This document shows positions 19,503 to 38,994 of a stretch of DNA of 64,000 nucleotides, in pieces (positions within the stretch are counted from its first letter, which is position 1; every line of letters starts with the position of its first letter). The DNA is from Candidatus Soleaferrea massiliensis AP7 (lineage in GTDB: Bacteria; Bacillota; Clostridia; Oscillospirales; Ruminococcaceae). The stretch lies in the NCBI RefSeq assembly GCF_000820765.1, contig NZ_CCYH01000010.1, positions 1 to 64,000 on the forward strand, given 5' to 3'. A program made the translations under genes and the position numbers. The notes beneath the pieces are model-generated. The model saw only the letters and a list, made by a program, of their open reading frames with translations. It was not told the DNA's origin and did no database searches.

Positions 19503-19541
19503 AAAGAGGGTCCGGTATTCTGCCGGACCCTCTTTATCTTT
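19503..19541 (+). terminator. Intrinsic terminator after GH3-C
   Basis: A perfect 13-bp stem, AAAGAGGGTCCGG/CCGGACCCTCTTT, with a 7-nt loop is followed by ATCTTTT, 37 bp after the stop. Confidence 0.9.
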
Positions 19542-19658
19542 TACACATATTAAGAATAGGTCCGGAAACAAATTCTCTACTGATAGGCATGTAAAAATAC
19601 CCAATATTTAAAATAAAAATCGGATACTACATGATATTTTTATGGAATTTAAGCAATA

Positions 19659-19692
19659 ATCGTAGAAAATTACTAAAAAATCGTAGAAAATT
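19659..19692 (+). promoter_or_regulatory. Direct repeat upstream of the GH27 promoter (putative activator site)
   Basis: ATCGTAGAAAATT occurs at 19659-19671 and 19680-19692. The period is 21 bp, two helical turns. The second copy ends 3 bp before the -35 box. Spacing and place fit an activator that contacts RNA polymerase. Confidence 0.6.
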
Positions 19693-19695
19693 GTA

Positions 19696-19724
19696 TTCAC
19701 AAACGATCGGAAATCCTTTATAAT
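19696..19724 (+). promoter_or_regulatory. Promoter of GH27
   Basis: TTCACA (19696-19701), 17-bp spacer, TATAAT (19719-19724), giving a leader of about 65 nt. The weak -35 fits activator dependence. Confidence 0.7.
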
Positions 19725-19796
19725 GGGCAGGTATGATGTGAACACAGGGGTTTGCATCTGTATGGAGACCTATAAAAAAGAAAAGGAGCAGAAAAA

Positions 19797-22700
19797 ATGA
19801 AAAAACAGACCAAGGTACTCGCGGCACTGTCAGCGACTTTCCTGTCTGCGTTGATGTTGTCAGCGACCGTCAGCGCCCATGACAACGGCGTGGCAAAGAC
19901 GCCGCCGATGGGCTGGTCCAGCTGGAACACCTTCAGGCAGAACATCGATGAGGATCTGATTATGGAAACGGCGGACGCTATGGTGAAGTATGGCCTGCGC
20001 GACGCCGGCTATGAGTTCGTCAACCTGGACGACAACTGGCATGCTTCCGAAAGAACTGTCGACGGAAGGCTTACGAGCGATCCGGTGCGTTTCCCAAGCG
20101 GCATCAAGGCTTTGGCGGATTATGCGCATGACAACAGCTTGAAGCTGGGCCTCTACACCTCCAACGGCCTGTTCACCTGCGAGGACCTGCCGGGATCTGA
20201 GTTCAAAGAGAAGAGCGATGCGGCATCCTTTGCGGAATGGGGCATCGACTACTTTAAATACGACTACTGCCACCATGTGCAGCTCTCCACCAAGGCATAC
20301 GGCATCAACTTCATCCGCATCGCGAAGCCGTATGAAAAGGGCACCGACATCTATACTTATCAGGCCAGAGAAGCGGCATTGGAAGGCACCGCAAGGCTTG
20401 TGGACAACAGCTATATCACCGGCCTTGGAAACAACGCCGGCTTCGCGACCTTTACGGTCACGGTTCCGGAGGACGGCGAATATGCACTGGACCTCAACTA
20501 CCGCAAGGAAAATTCTGATGAAGAAGTCCCGATGTTTTTGGACATCAACGGCGACAGCGTGCATCCGATCCGTATGATGCTGCCACCGAAATCCTCCTGG
20601 AGCGGCTTCGGACGCGCTACGGCGACCCTGGAGCTGAAAAAGGGCGAGAACACCCTGCGGTTCTACAACCCAATCCGCACCTCCAACAGGGATTATGACT
20701 CCGCGCGCTATACCTACGGCGTCATGCGCGACGCGCTGATGGACGCCACCAAGGCGCAGGCCGAAAAGACCGGTGAGCCGGAACGCCCGATCACCTTCGG
20801 AATCTGCGAGTGGGGCGGACGCCAGCCATGGATATGGGGACCGCAGACCGGAAACCTGTGGAGAACCACCGGCGACATCAACGCGAGCTGGAGCTCGATC
20901 ATGGGCATTTACGACGTCAACGTCGCGCTCTACCCGTATGCGGGACCGGACAAGGGCTGGAACGACCCGGATATGCTGGAGGTCGGCAACGGAAGCCTGA
21001 CCCACGACGAGAACGTCTCTCACTTCAGCCTGTGGTGCATGATGGCGTCCCCATTGGTTCTGGGCAACGACCTTCGCCTGCTTGAGGATAAAGAGGAGGT
21101 TCTGGAGATCATCACGAACAGGGATGCCATCGCAGTGGACCAGGATACCCGCGGCGTGCAGGGCATCAAGTTCCGCGACGACGGCGACCTCGAGTATCTG
21201 GTCAAGCCGCTCAACGACGGCAAGGTGGCGCTTCTGATGTTTAACCGCGGAAGCAGTGCCGCTGAGATGAGCGTACAGCTCTCCGAAATCGGCGATATGG
21301 TTAAAGCGAAGGATCAGGACTATTATGACGAGCACTTCGACATGACACCAGCCTTTATCTACAATGTCAAGGATGTCTGGGAGAAGGATGAAAACGGAAA
21401 CAATGTGACATATGACGCGGTCAGTGTCAAAGAAACCGTCCCGTCCCACGGCAGCAAAATGTATATCATCGAACCGACCAGCACCAAAAGGGGCGCTTAC
21501 CTGCTTGGCTCGATCAGCAAAACCACCCTGAAAGCCGGCCAGAAGGCCATCGTCACCGCGAAGTTCGCGAACGGCGGAAGCATGGAGATCCGCACCGTGG
21601 GCCTGTATCTGGATCTGCCGGAAGGCTTTCTTGCGAAACCGCTGACCTCGACCACCTCTTCGTTCATGAAGACCGGCGATTCGATCACGGTTCAGTGGGA
21701 AATCACGGTGCCGGAAGGCGCCGCGGAGGATCTGCCGATCGATATCATAGCGGACCTGCTGTACACCGGCGACAAGGAGATTTCCAGCGTCAACAATGAG
21801 CTGCGGGTGGATGTCGTCGACAACAGCGGGCTCACGCCGCTGGAAGACGGCCCGCTTACGATCCACAACTGGATCAGCGGCGTCAGTGGATGGAAGACGC
21901 CGCAGCAGGATAAGGGCGTCGGCGGCGGAGCGCTTACCATCAATGGAACGACCTATGAGACCGGTATCGGCACCCATGCGCCGTCTGAGTTTGTCTACTA
22001 TATCGGCGGACGCGATATTACCTTCACCTCCCTGATCGGCATCGACGACGGAGCCGGCGGCTACCGCAACGGCGTCATCTTTAAGGTTTACGGAGACGAC
22101 GACCTGCTCTACAGCAGCGGCGTGATCGAATATCAGAAGGATCCGAAATCCGTGGAGGTTGACCTGTCCGGATATGACTACCTGAAACTGGTGGTGGATC
22201 ATCGCGAAGACGACTGGTTTGACCACTCGGACTGGATCAATCCGCAGATCAAGGCGACCGAGGGACGTAAATATACCGAGGGCGCACTGACGACGAAAAA
22301 CTGGATGAGCGGAGAAAGCTTCTGGAAGAATCCGCAGGACGGCAAGAACATCGACGGCGGCGCACTGGTGCTCGGCGGACAGGAATACACCGGACCGGAA
22401 GACGGCTTCGGCGTCAACGCACCTTCCACCATCACCTACTATGTCGGCGGAGCGCCGATGGTCTTCACCGCAAAGATCGGCATCGGCGATGAGGTCAAGG
22501 AAGCGCTTGAGACGAAAGCGGGCGGCACCGTGGTCTACCAGGTGTGGGGCGACGACGATCTGCTCTATGAAAAGTTCTTCGACGCCAACACACCGGTTGA
22601 GGATCTGAATGTTCCGCTGATCGGCTATGACGTTTTGAAACTGGTTGTCACCGACGCGGACGACGGAACGGCATACGACCATGCATCCTGGGTACAGCCG

Positions 22701-23327
22701 AGACTGACCATCTCCTCCGAGCCGCTGAACGGCCTGATTGAGGATGCGCAGCAGCTGCTGGATACGACGGCGGAGGGCGAACTGAACGGACAGACCCCGG
22801 CCGGCGCGTTCGAAGAATTCCAGGCCGCGATCGATGCGGCGCGGGAAGCGGCGGACAAGACGGATGCAACCCTCGAAGAGATTGCCGCGGCAGCCAATGC
22901 GCTGAGAGAAGCGGCCGAGCAGTTCAAGGGCGCAAAGGTCGTTGTGGACAAGTATGAACTGGCGCTGTGGATCATGAAGGCGGAGATTCTGGACGAAACC
23001 CAGTATCCGGCAGAAAAATGGCAGAAGCTCGAAGCTGTCCTGGAAGCATCCTGGCAGGTATTCACCACCGAGGCGGTTTCCCAGCAGCAGGTGAGCGACG
23101 CGGCGGCGGCGCTGCAGAAAGCCATTGACGCGCTGGCGGAATCCGTACCGGGCGATGTTGACTCAGACGGCCAGCTGACGATGAACGACCTGAACATGAT
23201 CAAGGATTTTGTATCCGGCAAGATTGCGTTTACACCGGAACAGATTGAACTGGCAGACTTTGATAAGAATGGCGTTGTCAACGTCATCGACCTCCTCCAG
23301 TGGAAACTGCAGCTTGCAGGCAAATAA
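19797..23327 (+). CDS. Dockerin-bearing GH27 alpha-galactosidase-type enzyme
   Basis: This is a secreted family-27 glycosidase of 1176 aa, which should release terminal alpha-galactosyl groups. The catalytic domain begins TPPMGWSSWNTF. The nucleophile is Asp156 in YFKYDYC and the acid/base is Asp392 in WNDPDML. These are about 236 residues apart, far more than in simple GH27 enzymes, because a carbohydrate-binding-like beta-sandwich (about 184-309) is inserted between them. Then come a NEW3-like sandwich (about 565-660), two NPCBM modules (about 681-826 and 828-971), two FIVAR-like helical segments (about 976-1115) and a dockerin (about 1119-1176). Signal peptide cleavage is near VSA/HD. AAAGGAG precedes the ATG. 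It has its own promoter and terminator. Confidence 0.92.
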   Translation: MKKQTKVLAALSATFLSALMLSATVSAHDNGVAKTPPMGWSSWNTFRQNIDEDLIMETADAMVKYGLRDAGYEFVNLDDNWHASERTVDGRLTSDPVRFPSGIKALADYAHDNSLKLGLYTSNGLFTCEDLPGSEFKEKSDAASFAEWGIDYFKYDYCHHVQLSTKAYGINFIRIAKPYEKGTDIYTYQAREAALEGTARLVDNSYITGLGNNAGFATFTVTVPEDGEYALDLNYRKENSDEEVPMFLDINGDSVHPIRMMLPPKSSWSGFGRATATLELKKGENTLRFYNPIRTSNRDYDSARYTYGVMRDALMDATKAQAEKTGEPERPITFGICEWGGRQPWIWGPQTGNLWRTTGDINASWSSIMGIYDVNVALYPYAGPDKGWNDPDMLEVGNGSLTHDENVSHFSLWCMMASPLVLGNDLRLLEDKEEVLEIITNRDAIAVDQDTRGVQGIKFRDDGDLEYLVKPLNDGKVALLMFNRGSSAAEMSVQLSEIGDMVKAKDQDYYDEHFDMTPAFIYNVKDVWEKDENGNNVTYDAVSVKETVPSHGSKMYIIEPTSTKRGAYLLGSISKTTLKAGQKAIVTAKFANGGSMEIRTVGLYLDLPEGFLAKPLTSTTSSFMKTGDSITVQWEITVPEGAAEDLPIDIIADLLYTGDKEISSVNNELRVDVVDNSGLTPLEDGPLTIHNWISGVSGWKTPQQDKGVGGGALTINGTTYETGIGTHAPSEFVYYIGGRDITFTSLIGIDDGAGGYRNGVIFKVYGDDDLLYSSGVIEYQKDPKSVEVDLSGYDYLKLVVDHREDDWFDHSDWINPQIKATEGRKYTEGALTTKNWMSGESFWKNPQDGKNIDGGALVLGGQEYTGPEDGFGVNAPSTITYYVGGAPMVFTAKIGIGDEVKEALETKAGGTVVYQVWGDDDLLYEKFFDANTPVEDLNVPLIGYDVLKLVVTDADDGTAYDHASWVQPRLTISSEPLNGLIEDAQQLLDTTAEGELNGQTPAGAFEEFQAAIDAAREAADKTDATLEEIAAAANALREAAEQFKGAKVVVDKYELALWIMKAEILDETQYPAEKWQKLEAVLEASWQVFTTEAVSQQQVSDAAAALQKAIDALAESVPGDVDSDGQLTMNDLNMIKDFVSGKIAFTPEQIELADFDKNGVVNVIDLLQWKLQLAGK

Positions 23328-23379
23328 TATCTGTGAAGAGCGGCCCGAACACTGATAGCTTTGGGCCAGTGGAATATGA

Positions 23380-23416
23380 AAAAGGCTATGCGCTTTAAAA
23401 AAGCGCATAGCCTTTT
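23380..23416 (+). terminator. Intrinsic terminator after GH27
   Basis: A 16-bp perfect stem, AAAAGGCTATGCGCTT with its complement, and a 5-nt loop, 50 bp after the stop. The arms end in A and T runs. Confidence 0.85.
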
Positions 23417-23517
23417 CAACTTGGATCTGGTATCATGGGGGATATTATCACGTTCCAAGATGGTTTGCCGTCCACGGTATGGCAGGCAGCCTTGGAACAT
23501 AACAGGAAAGGAATCGG

Positions 23518-24072
23518 ATGATGCTTACGATACAATCTGTTACCAAGCATACGGCCGATATAGGAACGATCAAAGAGCTGTTCAACAGCGCTTTCCCAGA
23601 GGCAGAGAGAATTCCCATCTGGTTTTTGCTGAGAAAAGCCAGAAAGGAGGGGATTGATTTTCTGGCCTGCTGCGATCAGGGTTCCTTTGTCGGCATGATG
23701 TATTTGATTACCAGAAAAGACCTGACCTTTATACTGTATCTTGCAGTCGGCAGCGGCATGCGGTCGAAGGGCTATGGAAGCCGCATGCTGGAACAGGTGA
23801 AAGCCATGTATCCCCATCATAGAGTGATCCTCAACATCGAAGCGCCGGATGACAGTGCGGACAACCGTGTACAGCGGGTCAAGCGCAGGGATTTCTACTT
23901 TCGGAACGGCTTTGGTCCGGCCGGCTTCACATTGACCAATCGGGATGTGACATATGAAATGCTGATTGCGGGCGGTTCATGCACGGCGGAGGAATATCTT
24001 TCTCTGACCAGGATGTTTACCGGCGCCATCATATTCCCTTTCGTCAAGCCGAGAATAAACAACGTTGAATAG
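23518..24072 (+). CDS. GNAT-family acetyltransferase
   Basis: This 184-aa protein has the GNAT acetyl-CoA-binding pattern GMRSKGYGSRMLEQVK (about 78-93) preceded by a beta-strand LYLAV, and a YFRNGF motif near residue 125. Acceptor unknown. A GGAAAGGA site precedes two adjacent ATG codons (23518 and 23521). It is followed by another acetyltransferase on the same strand; the two are not obviously duplicates. Confidence 0.82.
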   Translation: MMLTIQSVTKHTADIGTIKELFNSAFPEAERIPIWFLLRKARKEGIDFLACCDQGSFVGMMYLITRKDLTFILYLAVGSGMRSKGYGSRMLEQVKAMYPHHRVILNIEAPDDSADNRVQRVKRRDFYFRNGFGPAGFTLTNRDVTYEMLIAGGSCTAEEYLSLTRMFTGAIIFPFVKPRINNVE

Positions 24073-24321
24073 ATATACCAACGGCCGCATCCGCGGTTTT
24101 TCACATCCTAAACGGATGCGCCGGGAAGGATGACTTTTCTTGCATCCGGCATCTGATAAGGGGCAAGCAGATACTGGATGCCTTTGCCGCGCATCGTGAA
24201 GCGGAATTCTCCGGATACATGGCGGACATCTCTGAAACTGGGCTGACTTCCATTCCTAGCATATGGGATATCTCGGCCGTTGTACGATACAGACAGGAAA
24301 ACAGAAAAGGAGAAGAATTTC

Positions 24322-24840
24322 ATGGAAGATAGACGAATCCGGGAGGCGGACAGCGGCGACGCGCCGGTTATCAGCAGGATTTTTGCGGCAAGCTGGAAAA
24401 CCGCTTATGTCGGGATGGTCCCGCAGGAATATCTTGACGGGCTTTCCGAGGATCATTGGACCGGGCATTTTAAAAAACGCGTTGCGGATGACGACTGGAC
24501 GGTTCAGGTCGCCTGTGAAGGGGAGCAGGCGGTCGGCGCCATTGTTTACGGAAAATCCAAGGACAGCGCGATGCCCGGATATGGAGAAATCGAGGCGATT
24601 TATCTTCTCCCTTCCCATATTGGATGCGGAATGGGAAGGCTTTTAATGGATGCCGCGCTCGATGGGCTGGCCCGGCGGGGGTATGCGGACTGTTTCCTCT
24701 GGGTGCTGCGGGAGAATGTGCGCGCCAAGCGATTTTACCAGAAACATGGGTTTGCATGGACTGAGGACATCTGCGAAGTGGAGCTGGCTGGAAGGACACT
24801 GGTTGACCAGCGCATGGTGCGAAGCCTGCGCGGACAGTAA
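24322..24840 (+). CDS. GNAT-family acetyltransferase
   Basis: This 172-aa acetyltransferase begins MEDRRIREADSGDAPVI. The acetyl-CoA loop is HIGCGMGRLLMDAAL, and the C-terminal WVLRENVRAKRFYQKHGF is the standard GNAT beta6-alpha4 region. AAAGGAG lies 9 nt before this ATG; an in-frame ATG at 24280 has no such site. The target (small molecule or protein N-terminus) is unknown. Its stop is followed directly by a strong bidirectional terminator shared with the convergent GH97 gene. Confidence 0.88.
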   Translation: MEDRRIREADSGDAPVISRIFAASWKTAYVGMVPQEYLDGLSEDHWTGHFKKRVADDDWTVQVACEGEQAVGAIVYGKSKDSAMPGYGEIEAIYLLPSHIGCGMGRLLMDAALDGLARRGYADCFLWVLRENVRAKRFYQKHGFAWTEDICEVELAGRTLVDQRMVRSLRGQ

Positions 24841-24875
24841 AAAGGAACGGGACCATCTGGTCCCGTTCCTTTTTA
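24841..24875. terminator. Bidirectional terminator between GNAT and GH97
   Basis: An 11-bp core stem, GGAACGGGACC/GGTCCCGTTCC, is flanked by A and T runs on both sides, so it serves the plus-strand acetyltransferase and the minus-strand GH97 gene. Confidence 0.9.
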
Positions 24876-24928
24876 CTGTGCTTGGAATACGTATGATGTC
24901 AATATCCAAGGATTGCTTTTCTTTGCTG

Positions 24929-27900
24929 TCAGATGCCTTTCAGGATGTTCAGCTTGATCGTGACCAGGTCAAAGATGTTGACCTTTCCGTCGTTGTTGGC
25001 GTCGGCCAGATAAAGCTGCTTGTCGGTCAGATGGGTGTTCTGCAGGATGACGCTCTTGATCATCAGCAGGTCGGTCACGCCGACCGTGCCGTCGTCGCTG
25101 AAGTCGCCGACCTGAAGCGGGGGGATGCTTCCCACGGTCAGGAACTTCGCGTCGCACCAGTCGGAATGGTCGGAGTCGTTGCTGCCGTTTTTATCGCAGA
25201 CCAGGCGGATTTCCTTCGCGCCGGTCACATCGATGCTTACAAATTTGGCAGGGTCGTCGACCTTCATGACGCCGCTGTTGAACCGCTCTTCGCCGTCTAC
25301 GATGACCTTGAAGATGACAGAGCTTGCTTTGGCGTTTTTGATGGCGTTGACGCCGACATAGCTTTCAAATTTGTTGAAGCCCATGCCGTCGATGTTGAAG
25401 ATGACGTTCGCGTCCGCGTGGGTGCCGATGCCGCGGTCATAGATCACGGTATTGCCTTCGGCATCCTTGACCGCCAGCGGGTTGTAGCTGCCGTCGGAGA
25501 GCTTCTGGTAGGAATGGTCCTTGAAGATGGCGTTTGCGTGCGCCGTGGAGGCGGAATCCCAGTCGAGATCGCTCGCGTAGGTGGACTGGAATGGGATTTC
25601 CTTGACCGTCATCAGCTTCGCATCGCACCAATCCGCATGGTCGGCTGCGTTCGCGCCGTTCGGGTCGACGACCAGCCGCAGCTTTTTGGCGCCGGTGATG
25701 TCGACGCTCACGAGCTTGGCCGGGGTTTTGTAGCCCATTACGCCGCTGTTGAAGACCTCTTCGCCGTCCACATAGACCTTGAAGATGACCGAGCTGCGGG
25801 AATCGTTCTTGAGCGTGTTGATGCCGACATAGCTTTCAAATTTCTGATAGCCGCGGCCCTCAATGTTGTAGGTGATGTCGGCCGGCGCATGGGTTCCAAG
25901 GCCTTTGGAGAACTGCTGCGTCTGGCCGCTTGCGTTGATGATGGCGAGCGGGTTTTCATACGACCGGTCGATTTTAATGCCGCCGTGCGCGGTCGATCCG
26001 GGCTCGTAGCTCATATCGCTCAGGTAGCGGATGAAGTCCGGCGCGGTCTGCAGCTCAACCAGTGCGCGGATGGCGGCAAGCAGCTCATCCCTGGCCTGTG
26101 CAACCGCTTGTTTTGTTGCCGCATCGTCCCGCAGTACGGCATTGGCCCTGTCCAGAGCCGCGCGCATCGCTTCGTAGCTGTCCGCCGTGTAGATCGCCTC
26201 GTTGATGCTTTCCCCACGGGAGATGGCGTCCTTCAGCTCGGCCAGCGATACCAGCTGCGCTTTGGCCGTTTCGATAGTCAGAACGGCGGCCGCGACCTCA
26301 TCTTTGGAAGCATTCGCCTTGGAGAGCGCCGCCCTCTGCGCGTTTGCGGCGGCAGTGTACTGTGCAAAGGTGGATGCCGTGTAATCCGAAGCGACAGCCT
26401 TGTCCGCTTCGTTGATCAGTGTTCTGAGTCCGGAAATGTCAACCAGCGCGTCCATGGCGCTGGTGAGATCGTTCAGCGCGTTTCCAATCATCTCAGGCGT
26501 GGCGTCAGGATTGCCGAGCAGCTTGGCGGCATCTTCGGCGACAAGCCGCAGCGCCGCGACGCTCGAGGCGGTGTAGTTTGATTCGTTCAGCGCTTCGATC
26601 TCCTTGAGCTTGGCGTCCAGCTGCTGGAAGCGGTAATCCGGGAGGGTGTTGATCTCTTCCTCGGTCGCCGGGCGCAGCTTCACCGCGTAGCCGCCGCCGT
26701 AGACCAGCTGGCGTTCCAGCGTTGTGGTGCTGTCCACGATGAAGTGGCTGACCTCAACCTTTTTGCTGGCGTTGTTGTTGGGGCGGGAATCAAGCGAATC
26801 CGCATAGATGTCCGCGACATATTTGACGGCCGGGTCGATGAAATCCAGCGCGACGCGCAGATTGCGGTCCTCGCCGGCTAGGCTGCCGATGTACCACTCG
26901 TCGCCGTTGCGGCGCGCAAAGGTGGAGTATTTCTTCAGTTCAGCTTCCAGAACGACCAGCTCGTCCCATTTGGTCGGAAGGTCCTTCCAGAACTGCACCT
27001 CTTCGCGAGTCTTGTCGTTGAGCACATCCGGCTTGTCATACCAGAAGATGCATTCAAACGGGGAGTAGAACAGGATCGGGGAGGCCAGCGCATAGACCTT
27101 GGTGGATTTGCGCGGTCCGTTGCCGTAGCAGAAGGTGTGGTCCGCCGGTCCCTGAATCATGCGGGTGTACAGATGGGTCAGGTCGCCCGGGATATAGCTC
27201 GAATCGGAAAGTCCCTCATCGCCTAAAATGCCCTCGACCGACAGCACGTTCGGATAGGTGCGCTCGGTGCCGGACAGCACATATTCGTCGTGGATGGTCA
27301 TCACCAGCTTGTGGTCCGCGGCGGATTTGATCATGTCTTCGAGCCGTTTTTCCATAGCCTGGGTTCCGTTTGCGACGAAGCCCGGCTTGATGGCCTTGAC
27401 GCCCCAGCGTTCAAAGACGGTGAACAGCTCGTCCACGGTGTATTTGGAGTTGAACAGAACCTTGTCGTTGACATACAGCATCATGCCGACGCCTTTGGAA
27501 TTCGCGTAATCGCAGAGCATCGGGATGTCGACATCGACATTCATGTCGCCCTTCTCGTCGATCTTGCCGTATTTGTTGAATCCGAAGAGCGTGAACACGC
27601 CCTCCGCCGGATTGTAGTTTGTGAAGCCTTCCGGCAGGCCGAACGCCGCGCATGCGGCCGGCCACTCCTCATCCGTATAGCCGGGCAGCCTTGCGTCCAT
27701 TCTCGAATCGTTCTCCGAGCCGTGCCAGCCGGTGTCCAGCAGGATGTACTTGATGCCCATCTCAGCCGCCATGTCGATGTTTTCGATGATGGCGTCGTTC
27801 ATCAGCGTCACGCAGCGCATCGCCGAGCCGGGATCGATCCAGGAGGTGTCGAAATCCGGTTCGTCGTTGAGGTTGACGATGATGTCGTTGTTGAGATGCA

Positions 27901-28702
27901 GCTCGCCGATGTTGTCGCCGATGACGAAGGTGCGCCACGGGAACGCGTCGTTCTCATCCGCGCCGGCCTTGATATTGACCTTGCCGCCGCCCCAGAGCTT
28001 GCTCTTGAGGGTGGCCGGACCGGCTGTCTGGTAGCAGAGCCGAGCAAAGTCGTGCAGGCTTGCCTCGACCATCGTCATGGCGACGCCGTTACCGTAGACG
28101 AGGGTCAGCGGCCGGTAATAGTTGCTGGAGCTGAAATTGGTGACCTTGACCTCCTTCGGGATGCTCTGGCTGTGTCCGTCATGGGCATAAGCGGTCGCAT
28201 CGGTCGGGATTTTGAAGTAGCTTTCCTCCGAGTTGACCGTGAAGTTTTCGGTCACGTTCGGGAAGACGTAACGGAACGCGACACCGGTGTCGTAGGCGCG
28301 CATTTCAAGGTCCACCTGAATCGGCGGTTCGGTTTGGGTTTCCAGGGAAACCACGGTTTCACGGTAGCTGTCGCGGATTTCGCTCTTCTGTCCGGTGACC
28401 GGTTGCCAGGTCGTATCGTTTTCTGCCGTTTTCACGTCCACGATCTTTAAATTGTCGGTGAACGAGCCGGTTGACAGGACCATGCCGAGGGAGGAATCCT
28501 CCACCAGCGTCTGTCCGTTGTGAATGACGTTGTAATACGGTTTTCCGCTTTCATCGAGCCAGAAGTTGATGGTGTTGTTACCGTTGGGAGCGTTGGTTGC
28601 AAGGATGTTGTCTTCAGCCGAAGCCCCCAGGGGGAACGCGCCGACGGAGGTGAGTACCATCGATGCGGTCAGCGCCAGGGACAAGAGCCTTTTCTTTAGC
28701 AC
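24929..28702 (-). CDS. Dockerin-bearing GH97 glycosidase
   Basis: This secreted family-97 enzyme (1257 aa) would cleave alpha-glucosides or alpha-galactosides. After a signal peptide ending near ASA/ED it has the GH97 N-terminal beta-sandwich (about 40-285), the barrel (about 290-600) with ILLDTGWHG and a C-terminal sandwich. Retaining members have KVDF at the nucleophile; here it reads IKPGF, with Gly441. Glu490 in VEGILGDE fits the general acid. This suggests the inverting, SusB-like type. Three FIVAR segments (about 685-890), two NPCBM modules (about 891-1185) and a dockerin (about 1197-1257) follow. The start chosen is GTG 28702, with AAGGA 6 nt upstream. ATG 28756 would lie almost at the predicted transcript start. 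Confidence 0.88.
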   Translation of the reverse strand: MLKKRLLSLALTASMVLTSVGAFPLGASAEDNILATNAPNGNNTINFWLDESGKPYYNVIHNGQTLVEDSSLGMVLSTGSFTDNLKIVDVKTAENDTTWQPVTGQKSEIRDSYRETVVSLETQTEPPIQVDLEMRAYDTGVAFRYVFPNVTENFTVNSEESYFKIPTDATAYAHDGHSQSIPKEVKVTNFSSSNYYRPLTLVYGNGVAMTMVEASLHDFARLCYQTAGPATLKSKLWGGGKVNIKAGADENDAFPWRTFVIGDNIGELHLNNDIIVNLNDEPDFDTSWIDPGSAMRCVTLMNDAIIENIDMAAEMGIKYILLDTGWHGSENDSRMDARLPGYTDEEWPAACAAFGLPEGFTNYNPAEGVFTLFGFNKYGKIDEKGDMNVDVDIPMLCDYANSKGVGMMLYVNDKVLFNSKYTVDELFTVFERWGVKAIKPGFVANGTQAMEKRLEDMIKSAADHKLVMTIHDEYVLSGTERTYPNVLSVEGILGDEGLSDSSYIPGDLTHLYTRMIQGPADHTFCYGNGPRKSTKVYALASPILFYSPFECIFWYDKPDVLNDKTREEVQFWKDLPTKWDELVVLEAELKKYSTFARRNGDEWYIGSLAGEDRNLRVALDFIDPAVKYVADIYADSLDSRPNNNASKKVEVSHFIVDSTTTLERQLVYGGGYAVKLRPATEEEINTLPDYRFQQLDAKLKEIEALNESNYTASSVAALRLVAEDAAKLLGNPDATPEMIGNALNDLTSAMDALVDISGLRTLINEADKAVASDYTASTFAQYTAAANAQRAALSKANASKDEVAAAVLTIETAKAQLVSLAELKDAISRGESINEAIYTADSYEAMRAALDRANAVLRDDAATKQAVAQARDELLAAIRALVELQTAPDFIRYLSDMSYEPGSTAHGGIKIDRSYENPLAIINASGQTQQFSKGLGTHAPADITYNIEGRGYQKFESYVGINTLKNDSRSSVIFKVYVDGEEVFNSGVMGYKTPAKLVSVDITGAKKLRLVVDPNGANAADHADWCDAKLMTVKEIPFQSTYASDLDWDSASTAHANAIFKDHSYQKLSDGSYNPLAVKDAEGNTVIYDRGIGTHADANVIFNIDGMGFNKFESYVGVNAIKNAKASSVIFKVIVDGEERFNSGVMKVDDPAKFVSIDVTGAKEIRLVCDKNGSNDSDHSDWCDAKFLTVGSIPPLQVGDFSDDGTVGVTDLLMIKSVILQNTHLTDKQLYLADANNDGKVNIFDLVTIKLNILKGI

Positions 28703-28765
28703 ATCAATTCCTTCTTTCACTTTTTTTAAAATTACCGTTTTATCCATGCCGGTCATTTCGCTTCT

Positions 28766-28774
28766 ATTATAACA
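28766..28774 (-). promoter_or_regulatory. Extended -10 promoter of GH97
   Basis: The minus strand reads TGTTATAAT, a full extended -10 (TGnTATAAT), with no clear -35. The transcript start should be near 28759. Confidence 0.6.
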
Positions 28775-28926
28775 TGTCCGTTTATAAATTTACAGGAATC
28801 TGTAACAGAAATATGAACCAAAATTGATCGCGATGTTTTGTGCAAGTTATACAAAAGTGAAATGCGAAATTTAATGATTATGTTATTTAATTAAATAAAG
28901 AAAGTAAAATTTGACAGGGTTGGGAC

Positions 28927-28955
28927 TTTACATTCATGAATATTTTTTGTATAAT
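28927..28955 (+). promoter_or_regulatory. Promoter of the tandem GH2 gene
   Basis: TTTACA (28927-28932), 17-bp spacer, TATAAT (28950-28955). The predicted leader is about 220 nt. The 28.76-29.18 kb divergent region is AT-rich and holds no gene. Confidence 0.75.
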
Positions 28956-29112
28956 ATAACATAAGGATATATGGGGTTTTTGATTTATTTAGATAATTGG
29001 GTTCATTTTCTTGTTTTGAAAAAACCAGATACTTTTTCACGATGAAAAATGGGCTGAATCGGATGGATACCCATCTTCTGCATACAGCCTGTTCTCATAA
29101 ATTTTAAAGTAA

Positions 29113-38922
<9,810 letters not shown>

Positions 38923-38958
38923 ACCTCAAAGCGGCAAGATCTGTTCCATAATTGGTAA

Positions 38959-38994
38959 AAAACGCCCCGTGCTTTTATTAGCACGGGGCGTTTT
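38959..38994 (+). terminator. Intrinsic terminator after the GH2 gene
   Basis: A 15-bp perfect stem, AAAACGCCCCGTGCT with its complement, 37 bp after the stop and ending in TTTT. Confidence 0.9.

Noticed and set aside
19860-22682. Long minus-strand frame opposite GH27
   Set aside because: Same codon-bias effect; the plus-strand GH27 catalytic motifs are unambiguous.
28747-28756. ATG starts at 28756 or 28747 for the GH97 gene
   Set aside because: They lie within about 12 nt of the predicted transcript start and lack a Shine-Dalgarno sequence; GTG 28702 has AAGGA and gives a normal signal peptide.
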